Positions 1-4,026 of a stretch of DNA of 5,370 nt are shown piece by piece. The notes under the pieces were generated by a model. That model was not told the origin of the DNA. It saw only the letters and a program-made list of their open reading frames with translations, and ran no database searches. Within the stretch, counting starts at the first letter, position 1. Each line of letters opens with the position of its first letter. This stretch comes from an uncultured Ruminococcus sp. GTDB taxonomy: Bacteria; Bacillota_A; Clostridia; Oscillospirales; Ruminococcaceae. The position numbers were made by a program, and so were the translations under genes. The stretch spans positions 1-5,370 of the forward strand of contig CAMOXW010000040.1 of assembly GCA_946629405.1 (NCBI GenBank), given 5' to 3'.

Positions 1-218
1 CTGCAACAACCACAACCACCACTGAGCAGACAACTTCCACCACTTCTACAACGGCTGAACCGACTACGACCTCGACTTCGTCTGCAACAACCACAACCAC
101 CACTGAGCAGACAACTTCCACCACTTCTACAACGGCTGAACCGACTACGACTACGACTTTGTCTGCAACAACTACAACCACCACTGAGCAGACAACTTCC
201 GCCACTTCTACAACGGCT
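1..218 (+). repeat. 81-bp in-frame tandem repeat encoding a Thr-rich linker
   Basis: The unit is 81 bp (27 codons). Copies begin at 1, 82 and 163; the third decays after about 218. Copies 1 and 2 differ at only three aligned positions (71/152, 72/153 and 79/160), and copy 3 has a few more changes. The encoded unit starts ATTTTTTEQTTSTTSTTAEP. More copies may lie upstream. The near identity at the DNA level points to recent duplication and likely length variation between strains. Confidence 0.93.
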
Positions 219-425
219 GCAACTACAGAAACAACGACTGCGGAGCCTGAGCCTGACGGTGATATAAACGGCGACGGTGAGGTAACACTTGCCGATCTGG
301 TATCCCTGCTCAGCTCAATGCTTGGCAGAGGCGGAATTCCTGCCGATGTGAACGGCAGCGGACACGCGGACGTATTCGATGTGATCTGCCTGAGAAGAAT
401 TATCTTCGGCAAGACAAAAAACTGA
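3..425 (+). CDS. Dockerin-containing secreted protein, C-terminal part
   Basis: The 5' end is outside the window; the reading frame is open from base 3 to the TGA at 423-425. The visible product is about 75 residues of Thr/Ser/Ala/Glu/Pro linker followed by a dockerin of about 60 residues. The dockerin has two calcium-binding half repeats: the first reads DINGDGEVTLAD and the second DVNGSGHADVFD. Both fit the D-x-N-x-D/S-x-x-x-x-x-x-D loop, each followed by a hydrophobic helix (LVSLLSSMLG and VICLRRIIFG). Dockerins bind cohesin domains on scaffoldins, so the protein is probably a secreted cellulosome-type component, but its catalytic or binding module lies upstream and cannot be named. The TTG at 159 and other internal starts are not real starts, because the repeat continues upstream without a break. 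Termination is at the hairpin just after the stop. Confidence 0.9.
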   Translation, partial: ATTTTTTEQTTSTTSTTAEPTTTSTSSATTTTTTEQTTSTTSTTAEPTTTTTLSATTTTTTEQTTSATSTTAATTETTTAEPEPDGDINGDGEVTLADLVSLLSSMLGRGGIPADVNGSGHADVFDVICLRRIIFGKTKN

Positions 426-429
426 TAAA

Positions 430-466
430 ATAAAGCTTCCGTCATAAGGCGGAAGCTTTTTGTTTT
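430..466. terminator. Bidirectional intrinsic terminator
   Basis: A 10-bp perfect stem (432-441 with 450-459) closes an 8-nt loop. On the plus strand it is followed by TTTTTGTTTT and ends the dockerin gene. On the minus strand it is followed by a TTTATTTTAT tract and ends the membrane-protein gene, whose stop codon is only about 14 bp away. The two genes converge on this site. Confidence 0.88.
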
Positions 467-473
467 CCGTGAT

Positions 474-986
474 TCAGCTTTTCTTGAACATCTGCCTGAT
501 GACCAGACCTGCGCCTGCTGCGGTGAGACCGAACATCAGAAGGAAGGCGTAAGCACTTGTGGTTTTCCAGTAGAGGTGTGTGGTGAGGAAAACGCTTGCG
601 AGGATGATAACGATACCGATCGCAAGAACTATCCAGCCCATGATCTTCCTTTCCATGAAGAAAAGCATACCTACGCCGATAACTGCCGGAAGCATCACCA
701 TGCCGTTCGAGAGGTGGAAAGAGCCTATATGATAGGAATAAAGTCCCCAGTTGCTTGTGACGTTGATATTCTGGAGGATCATGTAAAGACCTGCTGCGAG
801 CATTATCAATCCGCCAAAGAACTGCGCGAGGTCACTGTTATCCGAGGAGCCGCTGCTTTTGTTGTGGGATGAGCTGCTGTTGTAGGAAGAATTGCTGTTT
901 GAGGAGCTGCTGCCGGAGTTTATGCTTCGGCTGCGGAGTTCCTTATAGAGCTTGTTAAGCTCGTCATCTCCGGTGTTTTTTGCCAT
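474..986 (-). CDS. Small four-helix membrane protein with Ser/Asn-rich N-terminus
   Basis: I do not recognise a family. The 170-residue product begins with a charged segment (residues 1-20), then a low-complexity Ser/Asn stretch (about 21-51) with no signal peptide. Four hydrophobic segments follow, at about 54-73, 96-111, 116-134 and 144-163, and the tail ends in KKS. The positive residues in the 112-114 turn (ERK) and at the C-terminus suggest both ends are cytoplasmic. The ATG at 984-986 is supported by an AAGGAGGTCC ribosome site (AGGAGG at 995-1000) with 8 nt spacing. The gene has its own consensus promoter overlapping the end of the upstream transpeptidase gene, and read-through from that gene is also possible because no terminator separates them. 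It could be a membrane-stress or envelope accessory protein, but only the context hints at that. Confidence 0.85.
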   Translation of the reverse strand: MAKNTGDDELNKLYKELRSRSINSGSSSSNSNSSYNSSSSHNKSSGSSDNSDLAQFFGGLIMLAAGLYMILQNINVTSNWGLYSYHIGSFHLSNGMVMLPAVIGVGMLFFMERKIMGWIVLAIGIVIILASVFLTTHLYWKTTSAYAFLLMFGLTAAGAGLVIRQMFKKS

Positions 987-1011
987 AATATGGACCTCCT
1001 TTCAGTGATAG

Positions 1012-1027
1012 GTGAGCAGATGCTCAC
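1012..1027 (-). promoter_or_regulatory. Inverted repeat at the predicted transcription start
   Basis: Arms GTGAGCA and TGCTCAC are perfect 7-bp complements separated by 2 bp. On the minus strand the repeat begins at the predicted +1 of the promoter at 1034-1062 and ends 11 bp before the ribosome site. It may be an operator or may form a hairpin at the 5' end of the mRNA. There is no U-tract, so it is not a terminator. Confidence 0.55.
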
Positions 1028-1033
1028 AGATAG

Positions 1034-1062
1034 ATTATAGCGTATATTTCAGATCTTGTCAA
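1034..1062 (-). promoter_or_regulatory. Consensus sigma-A promoter of the membrane-protein gene
   Basis: On the minus strand TTGACA (1057-1062) and TATAAT (1034-1039) are separated by exactly 17 bp, a full consensus match. The -35 box overlaps the TGA stop codon of the transpeptidase gene (1059-1061). The start of transcription is predicted near 1027, giving a leader of about 40 nt. Confidence 0.88.
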
Positions 1063-2603
1063 TAGCTTAGAACAATGTCGATGATGCCCTTGTAGAACAT
1101 TGCCGAATCGCTCGCAAAGCTGAAACCGTGGTCTTGTGGATTTTGTATCTGCATAACGATTATATATGAGCCGTTGGACTTATAGTCGGAGTAATCGGTG
1201 AACTGCGGCTTCGAGGCAGAGTTGTCGTTATCGTTTTTGAGGCAGCCGGTAATGTAGAGAAAGTCGCCCGCACCGGTCTCGGCGGTGCCTGTCTTGGCGT
1301 ACAGCGAATATCCGGCCGGCGGATAGAATCTGAAATTTGATGCTACGCCCTTCATGCCTTCGAGGAGTGTCTGACGGTTTTCCTGAGGGATAGAGGCGAT
1401 GACGTCATAGGGAGTGCTTCCGGGGGTCTGGTTCTGGGTGATATCGTTTGTATCAGCGTAGTTTTTGACGATGAAGGGTCTTACCATATCACCGAATACA
1501 GCCTCTCGCCCGAGTGCAGCAAGGTAGATCGGGCTGGTCTTGATGTAGGACTGACCGAAGGCGCTTCGTCTGAGGTCGTCGTCACAGTATATCTCTATAT
1601 TGTTTTCGATCGGACCAAAGTCGCACTCAATATTGCAGTCATTGCCGAAGCAGAAGATATTTTTCAGGTCACTGAGAACGGTATCCTTGCCGATCTGCTG
1701 GAAGGCTTTGGCGAAGAAAACATTGCTGGAGTCCACGATTGCGGAGTAAAGAGAGCGCTCCATAGGATAGAGGTAGGAGGCAGTGTCCCAGTTCCAGTTA
1801 TGTATAGTCGAGCCAGCGTCAGTCCAGCTTCCATCGTCAAGGAGCGAGGTCACGCCGTTCTTCTCAGAGATCACGGCGGACATTATCTTGAAGCACGAGC
1901 CGGGAGTTGCGTTCTGGAAAGCCTTGTTATAAAAGGCACCATTGTAGAGGTTGTCCGCATAGGTCGGGTCAGTGCGGTTGAGGTCGGGGTCATATGAAGG
2001 ATAGGAGACCTCGGAGAGAATTGAACCGTCGGTACGCATAACGACGACTGAGCCGACAAGATTATTATTCTGGAGATATTCATAAAGGGCGTTCTGGACA
2101 TTGCCGTCAATAGTCAGACGGACAGACTGCCCGACGTTATCGTGTCCCTGGACAGCAGTGGGGTTTTTCACGCGGAGCTGCTCATCGAGGGCAGTGTCGA
2201 TCCCGAACGAGGAGTAGCTGTCGAGAATATTGGCAAAGCTTATCTTATAGCCCGAACTGTAGTATCTGACCTCCGTATCGACCTCATAGTTGCTGTACAT
2301 GAGGATATTGCCGTTGACGTCGTAGATATCGCCCTTGATATTTGGTGCAGCGGTTGTGGTGACGGTGGTGGTTGTCGCAGTCGATGTCACAGCTGGAGCT
2401 GTAGTCACAGCGGTATCAGTGGAGGTGTTTATATCGTCGTATATCTTATCCTTGCCGGCTACACCGTTATCCGAGCCGGACATATCAAGTCCGCCGAGTG
2501 AATTGCTCCTGTACCTGTTGCCGCCTGAGGAGCACGATACAGATGCAGAGCATATTGAGAGTGCGAAGGCTGCGGCGATCAGCCTTTTAGTGCAAAACAG
2601 CAT
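1059..2603 (-). CDS. Penicillin-binding protein, compact transpeptidase (class B-like)
   Basis: This D,D-transpeptidase cross-links peptidoglycan outside the membrane. The 514-residue product has a hydrophobic N-terminal signal or anchor (about 7-24). Cys24 in SVSC is a weak lipobox candidate because position -3 is Ser. A Thr-rich linker follows (about 60-87), then the class B PBP signature GDIYDVNGNIL (91-101) and LTID..VQ (163-170). The serine acyl-transferase motifs are all present: SCFK at 236-239 with catalytic Ser236, SSN at 292-294, and KTGT at 437-440. The GQ motif expected between the second and third is at 350-351. Only about 60 residues lie between the N-terminal signature and LTID, so the large dimerisation domain of FtsI or PBP2 proteins is missing; the layout is closer to the short PbpA type. 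No transglycosylase domain is visible. The ATG at 2601-2603 has GGAAG at 2611-2615, 7 nt upstream. No SEDS partner or beta-lactamase regulator is adjacent. Confidence 0.93.
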   Translation of the reverse strand: MLFCTKRLIAAAFALSICSASVSCSSGGNRYRSNSLGGLDMSGSDNGVAGKDKIYDDINTSTDTAVTTAPAVTSTATTTTVTTTAAPNIKGDIYDVNGNILMYSNYEVDTEVRYYSSGYKISFANILDSYSSFGIDTALDEQLRVKNPTAVQGHDNVGQSVRLTIDGNVQNALYEYLQNNNLVGSVVVMRTDGSILSEVSYPSYDPDLNRTDPTYADNLYNGAFYNKAFQNATPGSCFKIMSAVISEKNGVTSLLDDGSWTDAGSTIHNWNWDTASYLYPMERSLYSAIVDSSNVFFAKAFQQIGKDTVLSDLKNIFCFGNDCNIECDFGPIENNIEIYCDDDLRRSAFGQSYIKTSPIYLAALGREAVFGDMVRPFIVKNYADTNDITQNQTPGSTPYDVIASIPQENRQTLLEGMKGVASNFRFYPPAGYSLYAKTGTAETGAGDFLYITGCLKNDNDNSASKPQFTDYSDYKSNGSYIIVMQIQNPQDHGFSFASDSAMFYKGIIDIVLSY

Positions 2604-2628
2604 TTTTTTACTTCCGATCCTTTAATTT

Positions 2629-2644
2629 TGGGAAATATTTCCCA
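2629..2644 (-). promoter_or_regulatory. 16-bp perfect palindrome just after the transpeptidase transcription start
   Basis: TGGGAAATATTTCCCA reads identically on both strands and lies at about +4 to +19 of the transpeptidase transcript. It is well placed for a repressor operator; as RNA it could fold into a 6-bp stem with an AUAU loop. It does not match the TACA/TGTA half sites of BlaI/MecI operators. No regulator is assigned. Confidence 0.55.
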
Positions 2645-2653
2645 TACACTAAT

Positions 2654-2682
2654 ATTATACTATTTTTTCTCATAAACGTCAA
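2654..2682 (-). promoter_or_regulatory. Sigma-A promoter of the transpeptidase gene
   Basis: On the minus strand TTGACG (2677-2682) and TATAAT (2654-2659) are 17 bp apart. Transcription is predicted to start near 2647, giving a leader of about 43 nt. Confidence 0.85.
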
Positions 2683-2699
2683 TTAATAAACGGTAACAA

Positions 2700-2905
2700 T
2701 AGCGGGGAGCCCTTGCTGACTTCCGCGCTGATGCTTGTAAATTCGCTCCGTTCGTGCAGTGCGGAATTCTGCTTTCGCTCACGGCAGTTACTTTAAGGCA
2801 ACACCGCACAAAGCCTGCCTGACGGCTTTGTACCGAATTTGCTTACATATTTTAAACGATCGCGCAAATTCGCAGTCAGCCGGGACTTTAGAGAGGCACT
2901 TAAAA
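2700..2905. repeat. Structured, repeat-like intergenic block without a credible gene
   Basis: This block is more GC-rich than the AT-rich sequence on either side and carries several inverted repeats: ACAAAGCC/GGCTTTGT (2808-2815 with 2824-2831) and CGAATTTGC/GCAAATTCG (2834-2842 with 2864-2872, around CGATCG). There is also a repeated AAATTCGC (2739-2746 and 2866-2873) and an imperfect pair beginning TTCGCTC (2741 and 2774). Open frames across it lack ribosome sites and recognisable protein features. The string around 2796-2814 resembles sequence I associate with dispersed intergenic repeats of Ruminococcus-type genomes, but I cannot confirm this here. It may be a degenerate miniature element; edges are approximate. 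Confidence 0.3.
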
Positions 2906-2921
2906 ATTATAAAATACTCCG

Positions 2922-3026
2922 TAAAATCAGTATCCCCCGGCAGAGGCTACCGGGGGATACTATGGGTAATGAAGGAAATAGAGATATGAAGTTTTCATTT
3001 ATTCGTTCGTCTTATTTATCTGACAT
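2922..3026 (-). ncRNA. Candidate small RNA (about 100 nt), unnamed
   Basis: A promoter of extended-consensus quality points into this stretch, yet no protein gene follows. About 100 nt after the predicted start (near 3024) a 12-bp GC-rich hairpin (2929-2961) is followed by GATTTTA, which could terminate the transcript. The body is A/U-rich with a small hairpin (2986-2998) and a pyrimidine-rich run complementary in part to ribosome-binding sequences. A 12-codon frame (MKTSYLYFLHYP) lies inside but has no ribosome site. If the hairpin does not terminate, the transcript would be a leader of over 400 nt to the transpeptidase gene. It matches no RNA family that I recognise. Confidence 0.42.
2929..2961 (-). 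terminator. Strong hairpin, probable terminator of the candidate small RNA
   Basis: A 12-bp perfect stem, AGTATCCCCCGG at 2929-2940 with its complement at 2950-2961, closes a 9-nt loop. On the minus strand it is followed by GATTTTAC and further T-rich sequence. On the plus strand no T-tract follows, so leftward termination is the better reading. The short U-run leaves some doubt. Confidence 0.55.
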
Positions 3027-3030
3027 CATT

Positions 3031-3059
3031 ATTATAGCACACAAATTTCGATATGTCAA
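3031..3059 (-). promoter_or_regulatory. Extended-consensus promoter of the candidate small RNA
   Basis: On the minus strand TTGACA (3054-3059), a 17-bp spacer ending in TGC, and TATAAT (3031-3036) give full -35 and -10 matches plus an extended -10 TG. It is the strongest-looking promoter in the window and does not serve any visible protein gene directly. Upstream sequence is AT-rich. Confidence 0.85.
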
Positions 3060-3066
3060 CACTTTA

Positions 3067-3087
3067 GTTTGTAAACTTTTTACAAAC
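3067..3087. promoter_or_regulatory. Operator-like palindrome between the small RNA and the DUF1540 gene
   Basis: Arms GTTTGTAAA (3067-3075) and TTTACAAAC (3079-3087) are perfect 9-bp complements around CTT. The site lies 7 bp upstream of the -35 box of the leftward promoter and about 95 bp upstream of the DUF1540 start codon. This position could let one regulator act on both. It resembles Rex-type sites only loosely (wrong centre spacing), so I assign no regulator. Confidence 0.5.
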
Positions 3088-3181
3088 GATAAATGAATAA
3101 TTTTTGTATTGCAGCCAATAATATTATCGAACCGTCTTGCCAATGTCAAATTCTTAAACGACGGCTCGGAGGAGTATCATC

Positions 3182-3364
3182 ATGAACGAAGCTAAGAAAA
3201 ACGATCACATCAGATGCAGCGTTTCCCAGTGCCAGCATAATATGGTCACCGAGAACTTCTGCTGCCTCGACACTATCTCCGTCGGCACTCACGAGGATAA
3301 CCCTACTGTCCCCGAATGTACTGACTGCAACTCATTCGTAAAGAGAACAGGTTGCTGCGGCTGA
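3182..3364 (+). CDS. DUF1540 small cysteine-rich protein
   Basis: The 60-residue product matches the DUF1540 pattern: C-x4-C-x-x-N, then an aromatic residue, Cys and I-x-V, and finally T-V-P-x-C-x-x-C-x-x-F. Cysteines are at 12, 17, 27, 28, 46, 49, 58 and 59. The four expected for the family are 12, 17, 27 or 28, and 46 or 49; the rest, including the terminal CCG, are extra. The family has no established function; the cysteine spacing suggests metal binding or cross-linking. No signal peptide or membrane segment is present. The ATG is supported by GGAGGAG at 3168-3174 with 7 nt spacing. No good sigma-A promoter is visible upstream. A sequence similar to a sigma-G promoter (TGAATA at 3094-3099, 17 bp, AATAATA) is a speculative alternative. 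Confidence 0.88.
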   Translation: MNEAKKNDHIRCSVSQCQHNMVTENFCCLDTISVGTHEDNPTVPECTDCNSFVKRTGCCG

Positions 3365-3367
3365 CCA

Positions 3368-3395
3368 TAAGTCCGGAGCTTCTGCCCCGGACTTA
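3368..3395 (+). terminator. Hairpin after the DUF1540 gene, possible terminator
   Basis: TAAGTCCGG (3368-3376) pairs perfectly with CCGGACTTA (3387-3395) across a 10-nt loop, three bases after the stop codon. Only a weak T-rich tail (CATATTGTG) follows. It may terminate or simply stabilise the 3' end. Confidence 0.55.
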
Positions 3396-3463
3396 CATAT
3401 TGTGCAATATCAATAAAATAAACAACGAAATACAGTCAAATCGGGAAAATTTTCTGCGTACCC

Positions 3464-3492
3464 TTGCATTAACTCCGCTTATGCTGTATAAT
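3464..3492 (+). promoter_or_regulatory. Probable promoter of ireB
   Basis: A perfect TATAAT (3487-3492) lies 17 bp after a weak -35 box, TTGCAT (3464-3469). The predicted start near 3499 gives a leader of about 90 nt. Confidence 0.6.
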
Positions 3493-3500
3493 ATGTATAA

Positions 3501-3524
3501 GAACCTGCATCATGGAACAGGTTC
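3501..3524 (+). promoter_or_regulatory. 5' leader hairpin of the ireB transcript
   Basis: GAACCTG (3501-3507) pairs perfectly with CAGGTTC (3518-3524) around a 10-nt loop, starting about +3 of the predicted transcript. It lies well upstream of the ribosome site (3573-3578), so it more likely affects stability or is an operator than directly masks translation. Confidence 0.4.
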
Positions 3525-3587
3525 CGGCTTCTTGTTTGAATCTTTGCGTTTCACCTGAAGTATCCCACCGTCAGGAGGCTGATTATT

Positions 3588-3833
3588 ATGTTCGATAAAA
3601 CCATGACATTTACCGTGAATGAGGATAAGGAGGCGGAGCTCCGCAGAAACCTTACCGTCATCTACGACGCTCTTGTCCAGAAGGGCTACAACCCGATCAA
3701 TCAGATAGTTGGTTATATACTCTCAGAAGACCCGACCTACATAACCACTTATAACAATGCCAGAAGCCTCATCCGCCATATTGACCGCGACGAGCTTCTG
3801 CAGGTGCTTGTAAGGTCGTATCTTGAACACTGA
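3588..3833 (+). CDS. ireB: IreB family regulatory phosphoprotein (UPF0297)
   Basis: The 81-residue product carries the family core nearly intact: [22 protein letters not shown], then NARSLIR.IDRDE and LV..YL at the C-terminus. The length is about what the family usually shows. In Enterococcus faecalis IreB is a small cytosolic protein phosphorylated on N-terminal threonines by the PASTA kinase IreK and acts as a negative regulator of intrinsic cephalosporin resistance. Here the N-terminus has threonines at 5, 7 and 9, and Thr5 in DKT aligns with the phosphorylated Thr of the DET motif. AGGAGG at 3573-3578 is 9 nt before the ATG. The common neighbourhood alaS-ireB-ruvX is absent; the gene stands alone between DUF1540 and a deacetylase, with its own promoter and terminator. 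The family assignment is firm; the kinase link is carried over from Enterococcus. Confidence 0.95.
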   Translation: MFDKTMTFTVNEDKEAELRRNLTVIYDALVQKGYNPINQIVGYILSEDPTYITTYNNARSLIRHIDRDELLQVLVRSYLEH

Positions 3834-3843
3834 CAAATCTGTA

Positions 3844-3911
3844 CAGTCTGCCGCTGCAAACCTCCGCACAAGGTCGGAGCAGCGGTAGCTGCTGTTTACT
3901 CAATAAGACTG
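3844..3911 (+). other. Structured 3' untranslated region of ireB
   Basis: CAGTCT (3844-3849) can pair with AGACTG (3906-3911). Within it CCGCTGC (3851-3857) pairs with GCAGCGG (3879-3885), enclosing TCCG/CGGA. A competing pair AGCAGC/GCTGCT (3878-3883 with 3888-3893) excludes the second stem. The element lies between the ireB stop and the terminator; I recognise no riboswitch family in it. Confidence 0.35.
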
Positions 3912-3913
3912 AC

Positions 3914-3942
3914 AGTCCGGTATTGCCGGGCTTTTTGTTTTT
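3914..3942 (+). terminator. Intrinsic terminator of ireB
   Basis: AGTCCGG (3914-3920) pairs with CCGGGCT (3926-3932, one G-U pair) across a 5-nt loop, followed by TTTTTGTTTTT. This is a typical strong terminator and separates ireB from the deacetylase gene. Confidence 0.88.
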
Positions 3943-3959
3943 CCGGGAGGCTTTTCCGG

Positions 3960-3987
3960 CGATATTCTTCTCGCATCGTGGGATAAT
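3960..3987 (+). promoter_or_regulatory. Possible promoter of the deacetylase gene
   Basis: GATAAT (3982-3987) preceded by TGG gives an extended -10, but no good -35 is seen at the right distance. Alternatively CGATA (3960-3964) about 15 bp before GGGATAATT loosely resembles forespore sigma-F/G promoters, which would suit a pdaA gene. Either reading predicts a start near 3994. Confidence 0.4.
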
Positions 3988-3992
3988 TCTAT

Positions 3993-4010
3993 TGCGGAGG
4001 ATACTCCGCA
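3993..4010 (+). promoter_or_regulatory. 5' leader hairpin directly before the deacetylase ribosome site
   Basis: TGCGGAG (3993-3999) and CTCCGCA (4004-4010) form a perfect 7-bp stem with a GATA loop. The stem ends two bases before the AAAGGGGA ribosome site (4012-4019) and starts at about the predicted +1. It could influence ribosome access or 5'-end stability. Confidence 0.5.
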
Positions 4011-4026
4011 GAAAGGGGATGTGCTA

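Noticed and set aside
576..872. Plus-strand open frame opposite the small membrane protein
   Set aside because: It is the antisense of a gene with a strong ribosome site, promoter and clear membrane segments; its product is charged and low in recognisable features, and it has no ribosome site.
1010..1028. CRP-like binding site (TGTGA...TCAC) at the membrane-protein promoter
   Set aside because: The half sites are 8 bp apart instead of 6, and one half site is incomplete; treated only as an inverted repeat.
2142..2625. Plus-strand open frames with Val-rich or Cys/Gly-rich products opposite the Thr-rich linker of the transpeptidase gene
   Set aside because: These compositions are the expected antisense of Thr codons in the linker; no ribosome sites or independent support.
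2629..2644. BlaI/MecI operator for the transpeptidase gene
   Set aside because: The palindrome lacks the TACA/TGTA half sites of that family and no blaR/blaI-type genes are in view.
2759..3096. Overlapping plus-strand open frames in the intergenic block
   Set aside because: No ribosome sites, no domain, and they run through the inverted repeats and the GC-rich hairpin; better explained as repeat-like non-coding DNA.
3182..3364. SCIFF-type (six cysteines in forty-five) radical-SAM peptide precursor
   Set aside because: Cysteine spacing and the terminal C-x-x-C-x-x-F match DUF1540 instead, and no radical-SAM maturase is adjacent.
3352..3558. Plus-strand open frame starting inside the DUF1540 gene
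   Set aside because: It overlaps the DUF1540 stop, crosses a hairpin and the ireB promoter, and lacks a ribosome site.
3844..3911. Riboswitch controlling the deacetylase gene
   Set aside because: It lies before the ireB terminator, so it belongs to the ireB transcript, and no conserved core of a known riboswitch class was recognised.
4021..4026. GTG start for the deacetylase gene
   Set aside because: It lies only 2 nt from the ribosome site; the in-frame ATG at 4027 has a proper 8-nt spacing.
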